Of a stretch of DNA of 64,000 nucleotides, positions 44,398 through 54,543 are shown in pieces. Position numbers and translations under genes: made by a program. The stretch spans positions 1,736,001 through 1,800,000 of the forward strand of contig JAYXKI010000006.1 in NCBI GenBank assembly GCA_037892935.1, given 5' to 3'. Each line of letters begins with the position of its first letter. Position 1 is the first letter of the stretch. The notes below the pieces were generated by a model that had not been told where the DNA came from, made no database searches, and worked only from the letters and a program-made list of their open reading frames with translations. The DNA comes from Phlebopus portentosus. Its lineage: Eukaryota; Basidiomycota; Agaricomycetes; Boletales; Boletinellaceae.

Positions 44398-47314
44398 CTA
44401 AACACCGTAAGGACCAGTCCAGTCGTCTGAAATTTCGAAGTGGGGTCGTCTCTGTCTCGATTCGGATGACGGAGGTTTGGAAGCATTTGATCTCCGCCTC
44501 TTGTTCATCAGGGTAGGGAGCAAAGGCAGACCTTTCGTAAAGTATTTCTCGATAGTCGGCTTCTTTGGTGGAGGCGCCGTTTGCGAACCAGCAGAAGTGG
44601 ACTGTACGGGGAAATCAATAGACATAGTTGGAGTGGATGGTGGAGCAGTCTCTTGCGACATCGTCTGGCTCGGCTTCCTGAACTGTACAGTAGATCGAGG
44701 GAATCAGCGCCTTCGTAAAATAGGGGAAACATCACTCGATCTCACATTAGCAAGCTCTGGAAATCCTCTCCAACGTGCGACTGCTTCACAGAATCTAACT
44801 GCGGCTCGCTCAACAGGCTCGCTTGGAAATTTGTAAGCCAGATCTTCAAAGTGAGTCGAAAGATCGGGTGTAGAACTCGGTATTGTCAAAAACTAAAGCG
44901 CCAATGTATTATAACGTTAGTCAGCTATCACCCGCGCCCGACTAATGGCACTTACTTCAGAAATACGCTGCAGCATCTCGAGTTCGTATGCCGCCTCTGG
45001 CCCATCGCTTGCTTTAACCTGCCGACAGAGATATGGGAAGAGGATTTTTGCAGCGTCGGCAAGTGATGGGCATTCGTCGGGATCGAGATGAACAAACTCG
45101 TCGTCATCAGGTTCTGCATAAGATAAAAGTAAGTTCACTGAACAATTCATTGCGAAAACGCCAATCTACCTTTTACACCCGGCATGAACGGACCGAGCCC
45201 AAGTCCTACGCCAAGTAGACACTCCATACCCAGTGGGCCCTTCCAACCGCGGCTCAAATAACCCTCAAGCACTGCGCGTGTAAGAAGTCCAGCGAGTATT
45301 CCATACCATTCGCGAGTGGGTCGGAAGGATAAAGAAAACAGATAAGGTGATGTCTCGTAGGACTTGAGGACTGATGGCTGCTTTGGATGGCTAGATGATG
45401 TCGTGCTGGCGACATCATCTTCTCGATCCCGCTCCTCCTCGGGTTCTCGCCCAGCCGAAGAGGCTGGGCGCTTCTCTCCGAGACGTATTGACTCGTCCTC
45501 CTTTTCCTTTGCTTCCCGTCCAAGCTCTACAGCGACCAGCGCACTCAGGCGGAGAAAGCGAGGAATGAGCTCAGCCAACTTTCCGCCTTGGGAGCAGAGT
45601 CCAACATCCTTGGCGGAGGGATGTGAAGTTGCGTGATGCGAGATGGTACGACGACGCAGTACAGTCCCTTCGATCCCGGGACCGACCAGACCAGCACCGA
45701 TACCAGCGCCGGTCTTCCACGATGCCAGTCCAGTCGCCATGGGCGCTCCACCTGGTAATTTGTTCTTCCCATTGCTTCCCATTATGATAGCTGAACGTGT
45801 CTGATTGGGACTTGCGGGAGAAGCCCCGGTCGAATAGACAGAAGGACCTATTCCTGCGCTAAGCGCTGTAACTTGTGCAGGAGCACAAATTTGGCACCTG
45901 TGGTGGAGATGACGCGGACATCGGAGAGAAGGAGGAGAGTTCGCTGTAGCCGGATCTGTCCCAGCTTCGTATAAGCTGAGAACTCGACCTGCTGCTCGGC
46001 GGGGACCTGGGGGCGAAGACTGCTATGCGAGTTCATGGCGTCAGCAGGTAATTCAAATACACTAGGTTCATTCGGAAAATAACCAGTTAGGACATCCGTG
46101 CAACTATTCTCAGTGAGAACCCAGAAGGAAATGCTTCTTGAGTCTGAATTCACGTGCTGGTCTTCGGAACGAGGCCAGCCTCAGGCATTCATGTGCACAG
46201 ATATCCCAACTGGTCCAAAGGCGCTTTGTAAGGACAAACGTACCTGAGGCCCGGAAGAACCCTCCGCAGAGATAATCGGAGGAAGTCTGTCGGAGGTAGG
46301 GCTTGTATTCGAGCGCGTAAATGACGAAAAACTCGGCAAGGATGTTGCACCTGCTACCGGACGGTCAGATGTTATTGAGAAGCTTGAAATCGAAGCGACG
46401 GGCAGAAGACATGTAGGCAACCCGTTATCGAGGATATCATCATCTCTTCGAGCCTTGAGGGCAGGCGAAGGTAAGGTTATCGAACCTGGAGCAGGCCTGC
46501 TCGGATTTGAGACTGGACCAACGAGTGGCGTGCCCAATGGCGTCTGAGAAGTACGTGCTTGAAATGCAGGAGTGTTTGAAGTACGTGGAGCTAGTGGAGT
46601 AGGCATGTCGCGAGCGAAAAGGTCGTTGACGAGAGTGCTAAGAGCTAGCCGAAAGCGCACTCCATTCGGGAAGAAATGCTCGCCAACACCATGTATTGCA
46701 GGAGGAGTACGCGGCGCATCTTCGTCCGAGTACGGAGGCTGAACCTCAGGGGGTTGGTCCAACATAGCAATCAGGACCTTCTCCACCCCGTCTGCGCGGA
46801 GTCGCAACGCATGGGCAAGTTGCAAATTCTGCGCTGCTTCATGCTGATCCTCCGCGGGGGAACGCTCATTCCGCTCTTGGCTCGTCGCTCCAAATTTAAT
46901 GTTGAGAACGTCCTCTCCGTCGCTCATTCCGTCTTGATCTATTGACGATAGAACAGCGGGTTCCTTGTCAATATCCATTCCAATACCCACACTCATTGGA
47001 CTTTCTCCGATGTCCAATAAGGCATCTCCGTTGACAGTCATACCAAGTTCTGCGCGCGCTTGCTGCAGGCGGGTCCGTGCATGAACCCACAGAAGATAGT
47101 CGAGTATTAGAGTACGAGTCGACTTCTCACGAGGCGGAATCGAATGAAGATGGTGTGCATGTTTGTGCGCTGGTGGCTTAAAAGTCGGTGCTGGTGCACC
47201 TGGAGTTCCTGGTGGTCTCAGACGCGTGTTGATTTGAGGAGACGATGGTGCAGAGAACGTGTAAGGGGCAGGATTAGGGGCGTTCAGCATCGACGAAGAG
47301 GCTGTCGCCGCCAT
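44398..47314 (-). CDS. Conserved basidiomycete protein of unknown function
   Basis: Exons 46244-47314, 45170-46022, 44956-45113, 44746-44892 and 44398-44682 (2514 nt, 837 residues). N-terminal RTLILDYLLWVHARTRLQQA looks like a helical domain. A second block is NGVRFRLALSTLVNDLFAR. After a disordered stretch comes RCPRHLHHRCQICAP, a Cys/His cluster that could bind zinc, then GGKLAELIPRFLRLSALVAVELGRE, FRPTREWYGILAGLLTRAVLEGYL, and SLADAAKILFPYL with the helical FCEAVARWRG. The C-terminus is basic (NKRRRSNAS), possibly nuclear. I know of no function. The 221-nt intron at 46023-46243 is unusually long and may hide a 39-nt exon, so that junction is provisional. Confidence 0.8.
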
Positions 47315-48505
47315 TTCTCACGTCGACGAACGTGTTTGATAGACAATGTTGGAAGTCGAGAAATTGCAAACAGTTTGCGGGGAAGGTACGAGCCCTCGGC
47401 ATATGGATGGTGATCATGTGAATCTCATTACATAATCGGACAAATAGGAGTCGAGCCATTTTTTCTGTTTTCACTCGTTTTCTCTTCAAATTCTGGCATC
47501 CTCCAGCGTGTAAAAGTAACACTCTTACACCAGAAGGAAAATCATGTTGCGAAAAAGATACCATGAGATCTATGAGGCCACTCCGAGCCGCTTTTTGGTT
47601 TCCGAATCTGATGGACTTCGACGATTGACATGAATTATCCGTATTGCTTGTCACGGCCTGCGTCTGATCGGTATTCTCTTATAAAGAAGCGTGTTTAGTA
47701 CTTGTATCCACTTCAATTTCGTCCTGAAGTGATTGAGCGCATTAACGAACGATGTCATGGCAAACACTTCCCTCTTTAATGAAGTGAGCACTGAGCAAGT
47801 AGACAACAGATAACAAGGAAGGTGCTAAGTCGCACCATTCATCATCCATGTCGAATCCAGTCAAACATACTATTTCTTCTCTTGCTTTATGAAAGAACAT
47901 CTACAGGTCTTCGTCTCTCCAGAGAACGTGGAAGACACTCAAGCCACAGACCTGGGCGGATGAATGCAAGGTCATTCAGTGTGCTCTTTTAATGCGGAAA
48001 GTAAGCAGCAATTTCAGGTCGGTTAAATAAAAGACACGATGCCCGTTGGGTCTGGCTGCTGATTGATCCTAACGGTATAACTGAGGGAGCAAATCCAGTG
48101 GGACTTATGAGTCAAGTCAGCAACATATCGAAATGCACACCATCGAACGTGCTGCCTTACTTCATTCCCCTGCGCTATTGCATATTAGCCTACTACTTTC
48201 GCAAGTACGGCCAGGTCGACCAGTGTGGAAGAGTCCGTGTTGGACGGTCTGTTCGGCGATTCGACGTATTTCGGGAACATTTTGATGGTATTGATGAAAA
48301 TGCTCGGCAAGAGGGACATCACAAGGATGCAGCATGATTAACGGGATCCGGTGCCTGGTTTGTCGAGGGACTCCGATGACTAGCGCGTGCGTCCAGTCGA
48401 ACATGTTTCATGATTTGTTTTCCGTCCGCCCGGCGGTGAAATGGAGAGATTGCTGACAAGCCTAGCGGAGTACCTGTTTCACCAGGGACGCAATGTGGCG
48501 AAAGG
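47315..48505. other. Intergenic
   Basis: About 1.2 kb. It holds the promoter of the unknown gene and upstream sequence of SSP-9. Short frames only, none supported. Confidence 0.55.
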
Positions 48506-48512
48506 TATAAAG
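48506..48512 (+). promoter_or_regulatory. TATA box of SSP-9
   Basis: TATAAAG, 72 nt upstream of the SSP-9 ATG, the same arrangement as in the cluster at 4-14 kb. Confidence 0.6.
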
Positions 48513-48577
48513 CTAAGAGTATTCGAAGGTCGTTCAGTCAAGCGAAATACGCTAAGCCATATAACACACTCAACAGA

Positions 48578-48748
48578 ATGAACTTCACCACTCTCACTGC
48601 CTACGCCGCTGCGTTCTTCGCCGGCTTGAGCCTAGTTGTGGCCACCCCCGCTGCGATGCCTACTGATGGCACAGTACCAATTCAGTGCGACGTCGTATGC
48701 GCTCCTGGAGTTACTTTCAGCGCAGGACCGAACTGTCATTGTCCTTGA
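48578..48748 (+). CDS. Small secreted cysteine-rich protein (SSP-9), isolated paralogue
   Basis: 56 residues, too short to stand out by length. Signal peptide MNFTTLTAYAAAFFAGLSLV, then VATPAAMP, CDVVC (CX3C) and NCHCP before TGA at 48746-48748. It matches SSP-5 to SSP-8 in layout: the signal peptide, the Pro-Ala start of the mature part, CX3C and the terminal CHCP. One base after the stop a 5' splice site (AG|GTGAGC) opens a 52-nt intron (48750-48801) ending GGTACAG, so the conserved intron lies in the 3' UTR, as in SSP-5. The gene is about 35 kb from its nearest relative, showing that the family is dispersed. Confidence 0.8.
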   Translation: MNFTTLTAYAAAFFAGLSLVVATPAAMPTDGTVPIQCDVVCAPGVTFSAGPNCHCP

Positions 48749-49049
48749 GGTGAGCATAGTGCACAATATGCCATCGCATAGACCCTTACCTGTTGGTACA
48801 GTACAGTGAATCAACTTACACGATCCTGTCTAAGGGGTCAGTCAGAGAAATGTGAAATCGAGTGGAAGATCTACAGATGACTTGTGAAGCAGAGGAGGGT
48901 CAGATGGTCTTACTACCTGTTATACTTCAGATGTAATGCAATTATTTTGATGTGCTTGAGACAACTTGGATCGTGATAACAGTTTATCCCAAGTGAAAAG
49001 GAAGCTGACGCGTCAATATTATTGTGACGCGACGCGACGCGTCCATCAC
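48749..49049. other. Intergenic between SSP-9 and the BRCT gene
   Basis: About 300 nt containing the 3' UTR intron of SSP-9 and the BRCT-gene promoter. Nothing else is seen. Confidence 0.55.
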
Positions 49050-49934
49050 ATGACTCGTAGAAGGTTGGTTGATGATCGTGCCCTCAAGTTGCCCGACTGC
49101 TTACAGACACATAAGAGATGGTTAAACACCGGTGTCATTGACGTTACAAGCGATGAAGATTCTCCTCCGGCCTTGTCTGCATCACGCATACAGTCAATAA
49201 CTGTGCCGAGAGTGCGCACTGCGTCGACCATGCATATACCCAGCAATGCGTCTGTCTCTTTGATAAAGAGCACTTCGCGTCTTCCGCGAAGCAGCATTCT
49301 AGCAGGCGCGACTTACGCGTTCCGAGGCACTTGGCTCACGATGACAACGGAGGCAGCCGAAGAGCTGTGCAAGGCAAACGGAGGGTAAGCCAGACTAAAC
49401 CCAGGAACCAAGTAGGCAAAGTGCATGCCTGTTAAGAACGGATATCTCAGAGAAGTAACCCTCGCAATAACCGCCCGTACCCAGTATGTCGTCATGGGCG
49501 GGAGAGGTACCACTCAGGATACGAAGAAATTCACCGAGCACGGCGCGACGTTGATCACCGAGGCCGACCTCCTTCGCATAATCCTTTCCCAAAGCAGTCC
49601 GAACAAAGAGAACGCTCATTTATCTGCAGGTCATAAACGACCGCTGGAAGGATCCTCCTCCGGACCTTCCAAGCCTTCTAAAGTAGCACGGAAGTCTGAA
49701 TCCGATCTCGCACCGGAGGAAGAGGATATGAAATGGTTGCATATGTTCCTCAAAAGTGACGAGGTACGGCTGAGAGGCAAGACTCTAGTAGCGTATGATC
49801 GTGGCGGGGAGGTCTTTAGAGCGAAACGTGGAAAGAGCGCAGTTGATTTACTCAGAAAATTCAATAAGTTCTTGGAGGATTGTCAGGGGGTGAGCTTCCA
49901 TCGTTGCCATGGTGTAGTACATGCATCTGAATAG
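49050..49934 (+). CDS. Short BRCT-domain protein
   Basis: Two exons, 49050-49384 and 49451-49934 (819 nt, 272 residues). An N-terminal basic part with VIDVTSDEDSPP leads to one BRCT domain: SSILAGATYAFRGTWLTMTTEAAEELCKANGG, joined across the 66-nt intron to EVTLAITARTQYVVMGGRG and KKFTEHGATLITEADLLRII. The pattern is closest to the BRCT of replication factor C large subunit and NAD-dependent ligases, but no AAA or ligase domain follows. The C-terminus is basic with KRPLEGSSSGPSKPSK. The start at 49050 is the first ATG in frame. The 3' end could be spliced once more (GTGAGC at 49890), replacing the last ~15 residues. A role in phosphopeptide or DNA-end binding is inference. Confidence 0.72.
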
Positions 49935-50241
49935 CTCAATTTTAAGGAATATCATTCAATGATTTGTTGAGCCTTACAGATATCCGCCCTTTGATACCTT
50001 ATATGCCTCCCTATATTCCGAGTCATGAACTCTTCTAATCAATTACGCCCAGCTCAGTAATGATCTAGGATTTCTGGTTAATTGAACCGTAAATATCGTT
50101 ATCGACATCGATAGAATACAGCAGAGAAATTCGGGTCTGATCTATCTCGGCACAAAGCGAATATAGCAAAAATACAGCAAAGCAAAAAGTCATAACAGCG
50201 CAGAAGAACAGGAGACATAGGAAGGTCCCGGATTCGTAACA
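49935..50241. other. Intergenic, convergent 3' ends
   Basis: About 300 nt, AT-rich, between the convergent BRCT gene and the MFS transporter. Terminators are expected. No gene is seen. Confidence 0.55.
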
Positions 50242-52375
50242 TTACGCAGACTGCTTCTCTTTCTCGACACTACCCTGGTCATCGTAATCAGCTACAAAGG
50301 CACTGGAGACCAACTCGCTCCCATCGCCCATCTGGGAGGTATCCCAGCCATGCGCTTCAAGATAGGCACGGAACTCTCTGTCTTCTTTGGCCATCCCATC
50401 TGCAGACAACGGTCGGATGAAGAAGAACGTTATGAGTGCAGAGAGGATCGCCAGTCCAGAGCCAATCCAGAACGGACCGGTGTTCCCGCGGGTGGAGCTT
50501 GCTCCGCCAAAAGCTAAATGAAATCAACTGTTAGTGACCGAGAGAGGTTATTTTAATAGAAAAGCGGAACAAACCATCAATTATTGGAGGAAACGCCCAG
50601 GTGCCTACGAAAGCTCCAACTTTTCCAACAGCAGCGGCGATGCCGTAATACTGGCCGCGAACCGCAGTAGGTCCGCTCTTAGCTGCCAGCATTCCTAAAC
50701 AGTTTCCGGGCCCTGAAGAGACAAAGATGGGAATTACGAAACCCGGTAGACTCAGTCTTTGACTCACCAACTTCTCCGAGGGTGAGGAAGATCCCGTACA
50801 CGACGGCGAAGGCCGCAACATGCTTCGTTAATGTGACATAAAGCCCGCTCATGATGAATCCGATGATGGCTTGAGAAATGAGCCCGAGGATCATAGTATA
50901 CTTTGGACCGAGGTAGTCGACGATGAATGCACCACCAATGGTACCTGGCATGTAAAACAAGTTGATCACGACGTTCCAACCAAAAACGACAGTGAGAGAG
51001 TCGGATCCTCCTGTTATACTAAACGAATACGTTAGAAATTGCCTGTGATGATAAGAAAGTAATGATACAAACTTGTTGACAACGGTCGAACTATAGATTC
51101 CAAACTTATCACGTAGAGATTATCAGTCAGAGGAAGAGAACAAAATTGTAAAAAAAATACCGGATAAACGATGAAATCGTAAAGGAACCAAGTGAGACAG
51201 ATCGCCGTAAGGCCTACCCAATAGCGTTTCACGATCAACCAATAGGGAATTCGAGCTCGCTTCATAGAGTCCTTTTTATATAGAGTAGGCTCCTCCATAC
51301 GCAATCGCCAAATAAAGACGAGTGCAGCGGGGATCATACCAAGACCAAGGGAGATTCTCCATATAGCTCGCAGATGGTTCTCACCGAAGCTAAGGAAACC
51401 TATGTTAGATCAAGGCAATCAATGAAACCGTCGTCGCTCACATCCAGAAGAGGACGAGAGGTACGAAGGAGGAAACAACAAAGCCAAAGTCGATCATGGA
51501 GTCTAAGTTGTTATTAACATCCAGTTCGCTTCAAGGACTGCAACAGATCTCACTGGTTGCGAGAGCGAACCACCGATTTTGAGCATTCTTTGCAATACCT
51601 TCTTCCTCAGTTTGTTCAGATGCAGCGACGGAACCACATGGATACTCTGCACCGATTCCAATTCCGAGAAGAAATCTAAACGCAAGCTTCAGAAGAAAAG
51701 TACAAAAAGACAAGGCAATCAAATATACCTCATCGCACTGAGCATCGCCAGCAACCCACGTAAGCTATTGTTGGCACCTGACGAAGCGGCGGACAACCCG
51801 GAGAACACAAAGACTATCACGGTGGCTGTCATCTGTAAAATAGATTAAATAATATGTGGAAGACATAAAAAATAATGACAATTGTGAGCTCACCATACCA
51901 AACTTGCGCCCGAGCTTGTCGGATAAATAACCAAACGTGAGCATGCCAACAACGGTACCAGCAAACGCGAGGGAGCTGATCGTCTTCGAATAATTATGTG
52001 CGGAGACGGCATCTGTTCCATAAATCCTATCCAAGACTGGAAAGGAACGATTATTTCATATCTCATATCCATTTCAAGCACGCAAGTGGCTTACGGGTAT
52101 TGACTATGGATTGGCCGGTGAGTTGATGCTCTGACCTGAAAACCGATTTGATCCTACTTACCTGAGCCAATGATATTGTTTGCGTAACCTTCAAACATTA
52201 TGGTAAGGCAAGCTTAAAGTGTTTATCCTGAATATACTTCCTTACCATCAGAAAACAAAGCTGTTCCGCAACTTTCAGCCGTTTCATTAGCTCCGCACAA
52301 AACTGCAGAGATGAGGACTCACGCGAAGATCAGCGAGACCTGCGACAGGCTGGGTTTTTTGACGACGTTGGACAT
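50242..52375 (-). CDS. MFS transporter, glycerophosphodiester/phosphate type (GIT1/PHO84-like)
   Basis: Thirteen exons: 52323-52375, 52246-52271, 52162-52188, 52095-52103, 51894-52036, 51729-51832, 51554-51675, 51442-51502, 51161-51389, 51073-51104, 50768-51018, 50575-50712 and 50242-50513 (1467 nt, 488 residues). Twelve membrane segments are expected. Landmarks are [14 protein letters not shown] in helix 1, the loop [33 protein letters not shown] in helix 4, and [16 protein letters not shown] at the start of the second half. These are typical of the phosphate:H+ symporter family including yeast Git1, which imports glycerophosphoinositol. Exon 4 has only 9 nt (TCAATACCC) but is bounded by good splice sites and is needed for GSVNTLLDRIYG. 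Substrate is inferred from family. Confidence 0.9.
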
Positions 52376-52980
52376 CGCTTTTCAAACGCACGGTGAAAGC
52401 GATAAACCGGCTTAGATAGAGACGGGAGCAAGGAAAGGAGCTCGATTTTGCGATAGGCAAGGATGGCTTATATATATTGTCAGGGATTCAAAACTGACAT
52501 GTGCTTCGATAGGGCCAGGGTGACGCCGAAGCTGATCCAGAGAAAGCCATCAAACATATAAAAATAGCTCATTCCAAATCAGGAAATAACGGATCAATAT
52601 TCTCCTGGTCACCGACGCACGTTTGCTCAAATTATTCGTATTTCTTGCTTAAACTTAGAAGTGGTCCGGTCTGGCGCGCGAGACTCAGAGACCGAGGGAT
52701 TTCAGTTGAAATCGCCAGTAATTCATCCTGTGCGTTATGTTCACGGAACTTGTCACTTGATCCTTATCTTGAAATGATTTGACACAGAGATAAATGCCAC
52801 ACTTAATTGGTGATACAGGAGTCCAGGATCCGTGTGAACCACTAGCATCCGAGATATCCGGAGCGGCGTAAGGGATGTATGCCAAGCCTTCGTTTTCTAG
52901 ACGAGGACAGATCTACAGGTAAGTCTTTGATGATCCCTGACACCGAGTGCTTAATGCTTTACAAAAGTTACAAAGAAAAC
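52376..52980. other. Intergenic
   Basis: About 600 nt holding the MFS transporter promoter and the SEM1 3' region. A TATATATA run lies at about 52471. No gene is seen. Confidence 0.55.
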
Positions 52981-53766
52981 CTAGTGTTGCATGGCGTCTG
53001 CCGTGGCTGGTGGAACACCTGCCGTACCTTGACCGGTCTTCACGAGTTCGCCCCTAGACAAGGTGCTATTAGTCACCGTTTCTTCAAGAATAGGAAAATC
53101 GATCAGTGTGCACGTCCTTCTCGAAATACTCGGGAAGTATGAGAAAGTCCGGTCTCTATCAAAAAGGGGCCCCTTATGGCATTCCAAACTCCAGCAGCTC
53201 TGATGCATCGATGCCGTCGGTACAACAATAATATGTTATGGATCCGCAAGATAGGAACAATAGAGAGAAAAAGGGACGTGTTTTCGCCACGAAGGAAGGG
53301 GAGCAAGGGGAACAGAAGGCGCGTTGCGGCGCGAATAGTAGATTAGAGAAACATCCGTACTCACCGCAGCTGAACACTAAATTCGTCCTCCACATCGTCA
53401 TCATCCCAGTTGTCTTCCCAAAGTTTATCACCACCTGACTTCGCGGCACCCGGAGCAGTACCTCCTAAATGTGCCAAGTCTGTCTGCGCGTCGTCCCAGT
53501 CTATCCGAGGAAGAAAAGGAAATTCAGAAGTCAGTGCGAGCCGAAGATTGATATTGTCGAAAGGTCGCCGAATTCATCACCCAGTAAGAATCGACAACGT
53601 TATGGCCAAAAAAGAAGATGACATGCTTACCCTGCACCTCAAACTCCTCAAATTCATCGTCTTCCTCCAACACGTTCACTTGCTGTGGTCGCTTCTCGGT
53701 GGTCTCCTCACCGACTTTCAAGTTATCCGACGAATCTTTCGATGAAGATGCATTGTTGGACGACAT
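52981..53766 (-). CDS. SEM1: 26S proteasome subunit SEM1/DSS1
   Basis: Three exons: 53631-53766, 53365-53500 and 52981-53053 (345 nt, 114 residues). The acidic core is unmistakable: LEEDDEFEEFEVQDWDDAQT, DLAHLGGTAPGAAKSGGDKL, then WEDNWDDDDVEDEFSVQL. Sem1 is a disordered clamp protein of the proteasome lid and also joins the TREX-2 mRNA export complex and, in other organisms, BRCA2. The last intron is 311 nt, far longer than usual here. Its distal acceptor (TCTAG) gives QLRGELVKTGQGTAGV, which matches the family end (QLRxEL). Reading through the donor would stop at QLR. The N-terminus and the Ala/Pro/Thr tail are longer than in yeast Sem1. Confidence 0.92.
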
Positions 53767-54543
53767 GTTTGGCGTTCGTGAGATAGTACTTCGTTGGTCA
53801 ATATGGGGAGAGAGTAGCGGGACGCATTGTGTGACTAGGACACAAACAAACATGACGCGTCGCATCGTGGGACCCAGATGCCAATATGAGTATAAAACAA
53901 TCATTAATTCATCTTTGGACTTTGGTTCAAACTTACTCTCTACTACTATGTCGGTATTCCATAAGACCGTTTTTTCTTGTTGTCGACGAAGGTGGACCGG
54001 TTTATGCATTGCTCCGTTCCCGTGAAACGGAGAAGCTCCTTTAATTTACAAGACTCACATAGCGTTCTTACCCTAAACACTCTTCTTTATGATCATCAAA
54101 CAAATGGAGCTTGGATGTAGCAACGGCGGCAGGCAATGCGTGGCTATATCTAGCTAGGCATTCCGTGGAAGCACATCGTGCAAGCATTTCTATTATCTCT
54201 GAAACGGGGGAGCAAGAATCCTCCCAGTGCGGACGTTCATCAAACTCAGTAAATATAACACAGACAAGACGGCGAGAGTAATGCGACCGAATCAACGATG
54301 GAGTTTCCACGCGCATGCAATGTCGCTCATAGGGCTTAGAGCGAACATCAGTGTGCGACTTCGCGGGCACTTCCCGAGCTAAGCTTATATCTTATCTCGG
54401 GCGTCTGGTCTTTCTATTAAAGGACCTCGCTACTTCCGCCTGACGTACATCTACTCGCTAGATTTACCCCGTCTCAGTAAACTTCCTCTAGTACCTTCGT
54501 GCAGCGTCGGTAAGCCTCCCCGCTCAGCGTATTCTCTTGCCTC
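53767..54543. other. Divergent promoter region of SEM1 and the NLR-like gene
   Basis: About 780 nt. A 100-codon minus frame at 54068-54370 has no ATG at its start and no known domain. I do not call it. Confidence 0.55.

Noticed and set aside
54068..54370. 100-codon minus frame between SEM1 and the NLR-like gene
   Set aside because: Begins without ATG, shows no domain and lies in a likely shared promoter.
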